This document shows positions 47,887 through 58,096 of a stretch of DNA of 64,000 nt, in pieces. The translations under genes were made by a program, and so were the position numbers. The stretch comes from Lasiosphaeria ovina (lineage: Eukaryota; Ascomycota; Sordariomycetes; Sordariales; Lasiosphaeriaceae). Numbering within the stretch: the stretch's first letter is position 1; every line of letters begins with the position of its first letter. The stretch covers positions 2,790,001-2,854,000 of the forward strand of contig JAULSN010000007.1 in the NCBI GenBank assembly GCA_033439765.1, in the 5' to 3' direction. The notes beneath the pieces were generated by a model. The model worked only from the letters and a program-made list of their open reading frames with translations. It was not told the DNA's origin and did not search any database.

Positions 47887-48840
47887 ATGGCCAAGCTAAC
47901 TCCTTTAGGCCAAAGACTAGGTATCGAGGTAAAACCCTTAGACGTCCGCCTTAACCCCCGTCCGAATGATCCGTATGCTTGGAAAATCCTGCCGGGTAGG
48001 GAGTATTCTCTTTCCGGGGTGTTCGCTAAGAATTTAAGCGATTATTCTATTAGCGCTTTCCGATTACTATGTAATGAGGTTGGGAAGACCTTTGAGGCCG
48101 TACTTTCAAGTATATAAAGCTCGTCGTTAGACTCGATTGTACCTGTACGTCAAGTTGCTTAGTTAATTTCAGGCGATAGCTGACGTTTTTTGCAGTTGTC
48201 TATTCCAGAGCCTAGCTTCCGTACTATGATCGATGAACTTAGAGAGAAAAATGTAAGGCTCTACCGGGAATTATACGAGTTAAGAAGTAAAGCGAGGGTA
48301 GAATCGGGGTAGAGAACGCTCGTAGAAGAAGAAAACTACTAGTTACGAAGTAGTTAAGAACAACTCCAAGCTTAGGTTTAAGGTTATGTAAATACTTTAA
48401 ATGATCTTGAGTAGTATTACTAGATGTATCTTTGGACTGGAAAAAGCACTACCTATATCGGAGCGCTTATAAAGAGATATAATTTTTATAGACCTATTTC
48501 CCAAGACTTTAGATGAATTGGTATTGGTGGGCGTAGATTGCCCTACGGTATACTTATCTCTATCTAGTAACCTAACGGGGCAAATTAATCCGAGACTAGA
48601 AGTTACTACGCCTTCTATCTATATAGCCTATCGGCGAATCCTAAACTCCCGGTTAATCTTTTGCCCGCCGAACGAATGGAAAGCACGATAAAATAGTTAC
48701 TTCCCTACGGCCAAGAAGGTAATGGTAGTGAAAGAGCTAGTCAACCAGCCGCAAGTAGTGAAGAAGACGTATGGGAGGTCGGGGCGTTGCTATAGATATG
48801 GCTGGGTAGTTAATATAAACGTAAAGAATGCTATATTTAT
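47887..48840 (+). pseudogene. Unidentified RIPped gene relic
   Basis: A run of coding-like segments: an open frame 47887-48117 (PNDPYAWKILPGREYSL), a coiled-coil-like piece near 48229 (IDELREKNVRLYRELYELR) with TAG at Gln positions, and a later piece (PKTLDELVLVGVDCPTVYL, RRILNSRLIFCPPNEWKAR). Together they look like one decayed multi-exon or transposon gene. No family recognised. Confidence 0.4.
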
Positions 48841-50391
48841 AAGGTTGTTAGTTTAAGACTCCTTATAAATTTGTAAGAGTCGTCTAATTATTTACTTTAT
48901 ACGAGAACCTATATAACGTGCGTATATCCCGATCTGAGCGATCGACGCTCTGGAGGATGGCCGCTTATAAAGCGGGAGTGGCGAAATATAGCGACGAGTT
49001 TAATCTTATTGGCCAGATGTACTTAAATATAGCTTTCTCAGAACTTAAGCTACGTATTTGAAGTTCCTTAACTATCAACTTCAAGCCGCGCTCTATAAAC
49101 TAATTACCTTACTTTTTCCTTAACGAGATTATATGCCTTATAAAAGAGAAAAACCGTATACTTAGGCGTACTCGATTTATCTATTTATAATATACCTCCT
49201 TCCTATTAGTACTATTTGGCCACTATTCGGCGGCTCTAGTATCGGACCCTATATGTCTATATACTAACGAGTTCTAATATAATAAGCAAGTCGGTTATTT
49301 TAATCAATTTTTAATATACTTCATTATGAAGGGCTATTAATAAGATTAAAAGTAGTGATTCGTGATTCGTTCGATCGGAGAAAGCATTGATACGACGACG
49401 GATTTAAATATGATTTCTTTTTAGAGAGTAACGGAGAGAAAACGCTAAGCTAACGGCGAATAGAGTATTGTCAAATTAGGTAGGCGGTGAGAAAAACGGA
49501 GAGAATAAGCGAATTAGGCAGACGGCATGTGAGAGTGACTAAATAGGCAGGCGGTGGGAATAGGTACAGAAATGGGCCCCGATTAAAGTAGGCTTCTATA
49601 AAGCTACCGTAAATAGCTTATAATAGGGTGGCCGGAATTGGGGCCATTATCATCTTTTAACGAAAATAGGACATGGCCATTTTCTGGGCTCGACCTTGGG
49701 ACAAAAACTGGCACTACCTTCGAGGATTGAAAAGGGCCACTAGGATACTTCCCTATTACACTCGCAGCACTTGGTGCAGGAGGCTCTCGTAGGACGCAGA
49801 TCATTGGCTAGCCCTGGAGGGAGGGTAGAGAGCCACCCTGGGAGGAGGGCCAATCAGCTGCGTCGCTCAGTAGGAACCAGGGCGCTCAGGTACTGAGCGC
49901 CGCTGAGCAGGCTGGACACTCAAGGAGGGAACTTGATTGGTTGCTCGTGACAGTAAACCTATAGCTAGTAAATACGACCTATGTAAAATTTTAGAAGACG
50001 TCGATATGTGTAGAGTTTTTGACATGTCTAAAGCCAAAGTACCTGTCATTTTTTCCGGCACGGAGGGTTTTCCGCCACACAGGGATGGACGTTACTTGAG
50101 ATAAATTCTTTCGCTTCTGCCTCTTATAGGTGGGTTTTTCTTGGGTCGCGATGCGCAGGAGTTAGTGAAAGCTACCTCTGAAAGGTTTGTTATGTTAGCA
50201 CGCACACATCAGGAGCCACCCCGTCGCTTTCGTAGTTCACCATATCCAACGGTGACGCGCCATCCGTTAATGTTTACCATGCTCACTGCCCCCCAGGAGT
50301 AAAGCGAGTTCTCGCCGTGGGAGGCGGTGCCTCTATTAGTGAGGTGGACGATTCGACCGTGTTCAAATATAAACTGCCCCCCTCCCCCCCG
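48841..50391. other. RIPped remainder and boundary of the accessory island
   Basis: AT-rich and featureless to about 49600 apart from three spaced copies of an AATTAGGCAGGCGGTG-like motif (about 49473, 49511 and 49541). GC content rises after about 49600. A perfect hairpin (GGCGCTCAG-GTA-CTGAGCGCC) lies at 49881-49901. No gene was supported. Confidence 0.45.
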
Positions 50392-50399
50392 GCGGAGAC

Positions 50400-50690
50400 A
50401 TGACCAGTCTCGAGATTGAGAGGAAGCTCCTGGAAGTCATTCGGCCGCACGAGCGTATCACAGCATTGAAAGGCTTTACGGACAAGAGAATCTACCTGGA
50501 AAGCGCGACGAATGGCACCGTTGCCGAATATATGCTTGAGTCCGGCAAACCGCTCCCTTCGGTCAAGCGGCGGTTGGCCTGGTGTCGGGAGGCAGCCGAG
50601 GGAGTTACCTGGATCTATGCAACAACGAGTCCTCCATTGGAGGCACTGAGGAGGACGGGTTGGATGGACGGTCGACCCGTTCATCGCTGA
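50400..50690 (+). pseudogene. Protein-kinase N-lobe fragment
   Basis: A 96-codon frame reads ERKLLEVIRPHERITALKGF, YLESATNGTVAEYMLESG and RRLAWCREAAEGVTWIYATT. This matches the middle of fungal Ser/Thr kinase domains (E helix, hinge with EYxxNG, helix before the catalytic loop). The upstream P-loop and the downstream HxD catalytic loop and DFG are absent: after 50640 the frame turns unrelated. Probably a fragment of a duplicated kinase gene. Confidence 0.55.
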
Positions 50691-51857
50691 TAAGGACATT
50701 GCCGAGCGCCTTCACAGGCCGTCAAGTTGGCTCGCCACCCACCATCTACCTCTGCAGGGGTACCCACAGAGGACCATGGAACATCAGCCATCCGCGCAGC
50801 CGACAATCCAGGCTTCCCTGTCGGGGAGCTCTGCATGACGACGAAAGGGTGAGGCGCATTGGAGGAGCGGAGCGCGACCATAATTGGACAGGGCTAGATG
50901 AATTCTCGTCGGGGGATCGTGGGACTGCAGGTCGCCATTGGCGCAGCTGGGAACCGCGGCGGGTAGGTCGATCGACCTACAGGCTCGGGGGCTGGCTATG
51001 GAGAGAGCGATGCGACGCGGACTGTCATTCAGGCCTCGCTGCGTCGAGGAGGTGAATGGGCCGCACGGCACCTCCTAGAGTCCAAGGCAGCATCGAGAAC
51101 CACAGCCTTCCTCGTTTTCCAATGAGCTTAGGTCAGCAAGCTCACCTGCAAAGGTGCTGCTTCAGCGGCGACCGACACTCTGCCGCTGCCGTCCAGGTCC
51201 CACTGCATTGGGGAGGTGAATGGGGTGTCCAGAACCCCCCTTTGTGCGGAGTCCGTGAAGTAAGAGTACGGGTTGTCTTTATTTCCGAGTGGGCTTGCTT
51301 ATGCAACGGCTTGCCTCGTCTGGACATCTATCAGCGGCGACGGCTCGGGGATGGCCACGGCAGAGTTATATTGGGCGGCACGTAGCGTCGCTGTGCGTGA
51401 TCCAATGGCCTTCGAGCTGTGGTATCCGCACACGGGGATAGCAGCTAGTAAGGGCCTGGGTGTTGACGGCTGAGCAGATACCGACAATAATGGTTGGGCG
51501 GCTCCGAAAAGATGTAATATATAGGAATCAATACTGCCGGGGCTGGGCAACGCAAAATTCTCCATGTCACTCTATGGTACGTGTGAAAGCGCTATGGTTT
51601 GCTTCAGACGTGAGTTGAATGGAAACTATACGTCTGAAGATGTGTATAGAGTAAGTAGGTAGGTACCGTGCTGGGAGAGGCGCAGGAGTAGATGTGCTAT
51701 TGGCACATGGAACTTTTTTTTTTTCCTTCTTTTTGATGAACATAGCAGATACACCCAACGTAGTGAAACCAATCCACTCCGTCCACCCCGCACGCAAGCT
51801 CGCTGCGGTGAACTCAGCTCGACACAAGGGACTCGCTCGACTCCATTGGTACGTTCG
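50691..51857. other. Intergenic region, no supported gene
   Basis: Moderate-GC sequence following the kinase fragment; frames are open in places but show no family blocks. A 13-T run (about 51713) lies near the 3' end of the minus-strand gene that follows. Confidence 0.4.
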
Positions 51858-53351
51858 CTACTGGGACTGTAGCTGCCAAGCCACGAGCGCAGCGATATTA
51901 TCACAGGCAAGCTGGCGGCATCGTTCAACTCCAAGATCGAGCCAATTGGTGGCGCGGACTGTGATCGCATCCTCGTTCCTCTCGTCCTGGCCATTATCAC
52001 GGTCCATGGCGTCAACGTCCTCTTCCTCATCGTCGGAATCGCCAGACTGGACTTTCATAACGTATGCATCCGGGATAGTAAAGCTGAGAAACCTCATGTA
52101 TTGCCGTGTAGCCATGACGATAACGATGGTCCTAACGTGAAGACAAAAAGTATTTATTGGACGTTTATTTCCGGTGAAGCAAAAGAACTCTAAAGAGGAG
52201 GACGAGAAGGAAGAGAGGCATCAAAAGATGAAACGAAAACTTACTCGTGATTTAGGGGTAACTGGGCCGTAGAAAGCAACAGACGCAGCGCAAGTGCCTC
52301 GCCGACCATCTGGCCGAGGACATCGTCTGTGACGACTGGCCTACCCTCACGGATAAGCGTGAACTGCTTCTTCGCCTCGAGCAACGCAAGCACCTCGGAC
52401 GAGCCTTCGAAATAGCCAGCAAGGTGCCGACGTAAGAGAACAACCTCTCCATCGGCGGTAGCCTCAAGCTTGAGCGTCCCATTCCGTAAGGTGGTTGACA
52501 TACGCCGCCGTACGCCCGAAAACTCAACCAATAACGGCGAGGCGTTAGCGGAAGCAGGAGTAACATATTGTAGTGGGCAATGGATCAATGCATGCCGTAA
52601 GAACGCTGAAGCGAGCTCAACCGTCGCATCCTCTGAGATGGACTGGCGGTGATGTTCTTCTGGCGAGATATAGCCCGAGTGATCGCTTGTGGAAGGGCTG
52701 CTTGGCTGCGTCGGGCTACTGCTACTGATTTTGATACGGCTACTATCGACGTAGTCTACGTGTCGTTGGACTTGACGGCGGCTGCGTTCCGTTTGAGGCG
52801 GGTCGGGGGTTCAAGGCAGGTAGACTCATTTCAACGTCATCAGAAGAATCTCCAGGTTCGAAAGGTTGGGGCAGCTAGTTTGAACGCATTGTCAGCCTCG
52901 ATTGAGTAGACTATCTTCCGGGTTACGGCATATTATCCGCTTATTTCTGACCAGAGCTTACCGAAAGGGACCGGAGAAGCTGGAGAGGCCGAGGACCGAT
53001 GAAGCGGTGCAGCGCCGCCCAGAACATGCCCGCCGTGCCGCCAAGTAGGTGTACGAGCTCCGTCTCGGTTAGGTCATTGCCCCCGGGATATAGCGGGGCG
53101 ATGATCTTGGAGAGCTCGGCGTTGTGTACACGCGCTGGCGGCTTAAGGAATACGCCGGAAGAGGGAGCTCGATAAGGGAGAACGCTGTCGCGACTAGAAC
53201 TCACGACGACACGGCTTTCAAAGAGTTCTCTCCTGCCCCATCCGCTTGCTGCAGGCAAAGCGCTTCGCTGATGAAGCGGCTGATATACGTGCTTATATCT
53301 GTTCAGGGCGCTCCTAGACGTTATTGTTTCAAAGTAGCTTTGAGTTTCCAT
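51858..53351 (-). pseudogene. Unrecognised spliced gene, probably one frameshift
   Basis: Exon 53351-52962 (130 codons, METQSYFETITSRSALNRY to PLQLLRSLS) joins at GTAAGC/CTAG to a second exon from 52874 (LPQPFEPGDSSDDVEMSLPA). The second exon then needs a frame change near 52750 to reach a good block (SGYISPEEHHRQSISEDATV, FLRHALIHCPLQYVTPASAN, LLRRHLAGYFEGSSEV). A strong intron 52244-52132 (GTAAGT/TTAG, codon GA|G) links it to the last exon 52131-51858 (VIVMATRQYMRFLSFTIPDA, an acidic DSDDEEEDVDAMD run, TNWLDLGVERCRQ). The splice joins show real gene origin; the frame change suggests a broken copy or an unresolved intron. Family not recognised. It lies in a transposon-flanked island. Confidence 0.6.
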
Positions 53352-53612
53352 TGTGTTCGTCTCCCTTTATCGCTTCCAGATGTTTGCGCTGGGGCACAGT
53401 AGGGGAATGGGGACGTGCGGGGGTGTCTCGCAGATAGCTTTCGGCACAGGGCCTGGAAGTGATTGAGATGTGCGCAAGTCGAGGCACCCAATGGAAGTCA
53501 ATAATTGTGCTGTTCTATCTAGAAACGTAAGAATGGAACATAAAACAGCGTCAGCCTTACGAGAATACCTCACTCATCTAAAGGGCTTAGAACAACGTCA
53601 AAAGGATGTCTA

Positions 53613-53659
53613 ACGTGCGTGATAAGCGAGCGCCGCAGATAAGCGAGCGCCGCACTTTT
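53613..53659 (+). repeat. Left terminal inverted repeat of pogo-like element
   Basis: It begins ACGTGCGTGATAAGCGAGCG and contains two near-identical 17-bp direct subrepeats. It matches the reverse complement of 55427-55473 except at three positions, all C/T or G/A differences. Confidence 0.92.
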
Positions 53660-53710
53660 TGACGCGTCGCGACCCCCCAGCTTCAACACTCCATTTCTCA
53701 ACCAAAAACC

Positions 53711-55384
53711 ATGGCTTCCATCTCCAAAGAAGCCAGAGTAATTCTGGCCGCCGAAGCTATTAAAAACAACAAAAAGCTAAGCAAACGAACCGCAGCGAAA
53801 ATCTACGAGGTCAATGACAGAACTATTCGCCGTCGACTTGCCGGTACACCTGCACGATACGATATTCCAGCCAACTCACGCAAGCTTACGGATTTGGAAG
53901 AGAAAACGATTGTTCAATACATTACTGAGCTATGTGTACGCGCATTTCATCCCCGGCTTTCATACGTGGAAGATATGGCCAACCGATTACTACGCGAACG
54001 CGACGCGCCCCCTATCGGCGTACGATGGGCTCACAACTTCGTCAAGCGCCAGCCAGAACTTCGGACGCGTTTTACGCGTAAATACGACTACCAGAGGGCT
54101 AAATACGAAGATCCAACGATTATTCGCGAGTGGTTTACCCTTGTATATAATATTAAGGTTAAATACGGTATCCTTAACGACGATATTTATAATTTCGACG
54201 AGACCGGCTTTATAATGGGCATTATTATCGCTACTATGGTAGTTACTACCTCAGAGGGGCGTAGTAGGGCTAAATAGGCCCAGCCTAGTAATCGAGAGTG
54301 GGCTATAGTTATCCAAGGAGTAAATACTCTAGGCTGGGCTATCCCACCATTTATTATCTTAGCTGGGCAATATCACCTTACCAACTAGTATGAAGAATAT
54401 AACCTCCTGGCCGACTAGCGTATCGTAATAACCGATAATGGCTAGATTACGAATAAGAAAGGTATGGATTAGATTCATCACTTCGATTTCTATATAGCAT
54501 CTCGTACAAAGGGTATACACCGGTTATTAATCCTTAATGGCCACGAAAGCCACTACTCTGAAGAATTCGACAACTATTATAAAGAGCATAATATTATTAT
54601 ACTTTATATGCCTCTATACTCTTTATATATACTCCAGCCTTTAGATATTGGTTATTTTGGGCCTTTGAAGAAGGCGTATAGCCGCCAAATTGAGCAGTTT
54701 ATACGGATGAACATCATACATATTAGTAAGTTAGAGTTTCTTTATATATTTAGAGAGGCGTTTTTTGCTTCGATCACAGAAAAGAACATCCAGGGGGGTT
54801 TTACCGGAGCTGGCCTTGTGCCGTACGACCCAGAGAGGGTGATATCTAAGCTAGATATGCGTATTCGGACCCTAATACCCCCAGCCTCAAGCCTAACCAC
54901 AGCACTACCTTGGGCCTCCCAAACGCCACACAACCCTCGAGAGGCCACCTCACAATTAGTATTTATCAAAACTCGAATTTCCAACCATCAGGGCAGCTCT
55001 CCAACCCCGATGCTGACTACTATGGATCGATTAGCCAAAGGTACAATGGCTATAATATACGAGGTGGCTCTTCTACGTTCGGAGGTCTCAGCACTACGAA
55101 AGGCTAATGAGGGGCTTAGTAAGCGACGGAGAGCCAAAAAAACACGTGTACGGCTTGGAGGGTCACTTACTATACAAGAGGCATAGGATCTACTGGATCA
55201 GAAGGCTATAGGTGAGCAATTAGCCTAGGAAACACGACAAAATAGTGGTGGTGCAGGGGGGTCTCGTACGAAGATTCGGTGCTGTGGTGTCTGTGGTAAG
55301 CCTGGCCATAATGCACGCACGTGCAAGGAGGCTGCAGAATCGTCTAATTCATCTGTTTCTGATTCAGTTATTGTTATTTCCTAG
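53711..55384 (+). pseudogene. Pogo/Fot1-type DDE transposase with stop codons
   Basis: The transposase of the element, open to a TAG at codon 189 (near 54277), then readable in the same sense with further TAG codons. Order: N-terminal psq/HTH (KLSKRTAAKIYEVNDRTIRR), CENP-B-type HTH (FHPRLSYVEDMANRLL, WAHNFVKRQPELRTRF), DDE catalytic core with the first Asp in YNFDETGF, an altered second block LILNGHESHYS (usually with Asp instead of Asn) and the third Asp in ILQPLDIGYFGPLKKAYS. The C-terminal part is a coiled coil (ALLRSEVSALRKANEG) and a CCHC zinc knuckle (CCGVCGKPGHNARTC). Stops and the D-to-N change fit C-to-T mutation and make it inactive. The start ATG is in good context, 50 bases inside the left repeat. 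Confidence 0.9.
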
Positions 55385-55426
55385 TGTTGTGGTTATGTAA
55401 TTAAGGATAGATATGGTAGGGTGGTG

Positions 55427-55473
55427 AAAAGTGCGGCGCTCGCTTGTCTGCGGCGCTCGCTTATTACACACGT
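55427..55473 (-). repeat. Right terminal inverted repeat of pogo-like element
   Basis: Reverse complement of the left repeat with three transitions. It ends in CACACGT followed by the TA target duplicate. Confidence 0.92.
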
Positions 55474-55662
55474 TAATGAAAGGTGGAAGGTAGGGGCGAG
55501 CTAACGTTTAGAACCTGGGCAGGGGTGTTGAGACCAACGCACAGGCCATCCATATGATGAGTGGCCCACGTGACACTCAGCCTGCACCTTCGCTTCAATG
55601 CTCCGCGCTCCACACATTCGCGTTCAAGAAAATTACCGAGGACCAATTCGACGTACTCCAAT

Positions 55663-56811
55663 ATGGTGGCTACAGCCACGACAGCCGCAACAATTTCAAA
55701 AGATAGCGCAGATAGCGGAAAACTCTCAATCTCTCAGTTGATTGCTGCTCACCCTCGCGAACGGCTTTTTATTCATCCACTGCTGTGGACAAGGCGACAC
55801 CTTTGTCTTCTCGGTTGCCAGTTTTTCGACCTCGGAGTCATCACCATCGCACCTTCGCCCCCGCCTCCCTCGACTCCCGATAGCGTGCTTGCTATCAGCG
55901 ATGACGGCGTCGGCGATGAGGACGATACGACCGAAGCACAACGCTACCTCGCAAATCTGAACAGCGATACCAACGTAGCCCGTCGTCTCGCAACATGTCA
56001 GGTCCCCGTCACCAAAGGGCATGCCATGTCGCTGCTCTTGAAGCAGCTTAAATGCTACGGGTGAGTCAACCCACGAGCCTGCTAGGGGAGGAGAAGAGCT
56101 ACTCTAGTAACCGCTTTGGCTTTACTCAGGCGTGAAATACCCTTTTATTACGCACGCCGTTCCGTTGTCCGCCTTGCGTGCTCCCCTTTCTCTCCTCTTC
56201 GACAATCCTCCCGCCCCTCCCAACCTCGGCCACCGGCAGCGCAGCTAGTCTACCTAGATCTATCCGAAATCACCCATCACCGAAAGGTCAAGCTCGGCGA
56301 CGGCCCAGCGCGCGACCTTCGTTATCGGTTCAATATCCCCGACCCCAATACCCCCTCCGCTCGCCGCGCCCAAAAGATACTTCGGCGCCTTACTCCCACC
56401 GACCCTTACGAAGACCCGTATCTTGCCGCACTCCTGATCGCCATTGCCCAAGAGCAGCGAATTGGATGCGAATCTGACAGCGATAACAGCGGCGGCGACA
56501 CGACTTGTCCGCCGCCCATGCTGCTGGTCACCAACGTGGCTGATACTACGTGGCTGCATGTCTATACGAGCGACCTCTCGACCGGACTGCTCGAACGGCT
56601 GGACCACCCCTCAACTACTCCCGCCCAATCTGCCGCCATCGCACAAATGACAGCCATCTATCACCGGCGCCTGGCTTTTGAGCCGTATAAATCGCTGCCG
56701 CAGCGCCTCGCCATGGTTGTGGGGAATGCTCGTCTCGTGATGGACGCAGGATATGGAGGTAGTGGGTCCGCAGGAACTCCAGGCCGAGGACGGTGTAACA
56801 TTCAACGCTGA
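55663..56811 (+). CDS. Unrecognised fungal protein, possibly 3'-truncated
   Basis: Exons 55663-56060 and 56130-56811 join with codon GG|G (donor GTGAGT, acceptor TTTACTCAG), giving KCYG-REIPFYYARRSVVRL. An in-frame ATG also exists at 55561, close to the transposon end; the later ATG is preferred because the first 34 codons look like leader. Blocks: SISQLIAAHPRERLFIHP, a Pro-rich acidic stretch (PSPPPPSTPDSV, DDGVGDEDDTTEAQRYL), YRFNIPDPNTPSARR, DPYEDPYLAALLIAIAQEQR, DTTWLHVYTSDLSTGLLERL and RRLAFEPYKSLPQRLA. Homologues seem likely in other filamentous fungi, but I cannot name a function. The last about 20 codons overlap the start of a monooxygenase fragment in another frame, so the native C-terminus may be lost. 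Confidence 0.65.
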
Positions 56812-57407
56812 TGTGATCATCCTTGCCAACGGCTTCAAGACCCAAGAGCTCCTGTTTCCTATGACAATCGCGGGGCGGGGCGGAGTAGAGCTCCCTGAAA
56901 TTTGGCGCCGAGAAGGAAACTTCGCGTCAGCTTATATGGGGTATGTGTGACCATTGTAACCACCCCCAAGCCAGTCATTACTAGAATTGGCCGCCTTACA
57001 TGAGCTGACTGTGCCACCATAGCGTCTGTTTACCAGAGTTCCCGAATCTCTTCTTCCTCACAGGACCAAACACCCTCCCATCGGGCCACTCTACTTTGAC
57101 CGGCATCGAGTGTTCGGTGGAGTACATCCTACAGATGCTTGGTACCATCATTTCGGAGGAAGAAGATTCATTGATCAGCAAAAGAGTGATGGTCCAAGTC
57201 AGGTCGAACGCACACAGCTCGTTCAATGATTGGATTCAGGAAAGAATGCAGGGCCTTGTTTATACTTCGGACGTGCGTAACTGGTATATTGATCGCCGTT
57301 CAGGGCGGAACACACTCATCTGGCCGGGAACACAATTGGAATTCTGGTGGTCAAGGTCGGTCAGAGGAGTACGTTGGGGGGATTACGAAGTCGAAAGAAG
57401 AGAGTGA
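56753..57407 (+). pseudogene. 5'-truncated flavin-dependent (Baeyer-Villiger-type) monooxygenase
   Basis: Two exons, about 56753-56940 and 57023-57407 (intron GTATGT/ATAG, codon GG|C), give the C-terminal part of an FAD/NADPH monooxygenase. ADVIILANGFKTQELLFPM is the ATGF-like motif before the second dinucleotide fold; AYMG-VCLPEFPNLFFLTGPN and SGHSTLTGIECSVEYI follow in the usual order. The N-terminal FAD-binding GxGxxG and the BVMO fingerprint are missing, as the neighbouring unrecognised gene occupies that space. Such enzymes often belong to secondary metabolism; this copy cannot bind FAD. Confidence 0.75.
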
Positions 57408-58096
57408 GCGGTGAACATCGGATTGTGCTTCCTGCTTTTTATATAGTTGCATCTGGGTACGATATCATAGTAAACCCCGAGTTTATCATAAAAGATCTCA
57501 TTGTGGCCATCTTGCCAACTTCCGCAAGCTTTAGCGGCCGTGTGCTTCACGATTGAAGGTATAGCTTCTCGGAAACCATACCTCGGTACGGTCACCCCCT
57601 AACGCCCGTGTGTTTACTTTGAATTTTCGTAGACAATCGCAATAGAGTCGACATACTTAGGATCACGAGTCAATATGGGGGACGCAGATGTGAGGCTGAA
57701 TGCTAAGTAACTGCCGTTGAAGATCGCCACTGTAGAGAATACCATATCATTTTCTCCAGACCTCTACCAACTGATAAAGTACAAGTGCAAGAACCAAGAA
57801 CTGACTTCAGAGCAACTAGCGCAGCTTCCGAGACGACGGTCGAGGCGTTGCCGTTATTTCCAACCCCAACTCCTGGCCGCGGTGCTCTCTAATGCAGGTG
57901 CAGACGTGAGCGCCGGTGGGGATGCCACTGTCGAACGAGGCTGCAAGGCGCCGACCGAAGGCTTGCGCAGAGTTTACACAAGTCGGCCAATGCGCAGGCG
58001 ATCTTGTCTAACAGTAGTGCAACTTGCTTCGATGCCTTCTTGTTTCTCTCCTTTGCGGGCTCCGACTCCAGCATTGCCAGCTACTCGACTTCAGAG
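57408..58096. other. Convergent intergenic region, no supported gene
   Basis: It lies between the ends of the monooxygenase fragment and the MFS relic. Short open frames on both strands have no family blocks or splice support. Confidence 0.4.

Larger units (their letters stand above)
44650..49800. mobile_element. RIP-degraded repeat block 1 (retroelement graveyard)
   Basis: AT-rich sequence with very few CA and TG dinucleotides but abundant CG and TA, the RIP pattern of Pezizomycotina. It contains coding relics full of TAG/TAA, a gypsy integrase/chromodomain relic, a candidate LTR, a G-run purine tract and short repeats (listed separately). Several elements seem nested; exact borders cannot be set by eye. 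No intact gene was seen. Confidence 0.85.
53613..55473 (+). mobile_element. Pogo/Fot1-like DNA transposon (Tc1/mariner superfamily)
   Basis: A complete element of 1,861 bp bounded by TA on both sides (53611-53612 and 55474-55475), the expected target duplication. Terminal inverted repeats of 47 bp (53613-53659 and 55427-55473) match at 44 positions. Each repeat contains two tandem copies of a TAAGCGAGCGCCGCAG unit. It encodes one transposase gene, now interrupted by stops. Inserted between two unrecognised genes. Confidence 0.92.

Noticed and set aside
58008..58074. Extension of the MFS frame past intron positions toward 58008
   Set aside because: The spliced model ends at the TGA at 58097 with proper family similarity; the extension is read-through of introns in the wrong frame.
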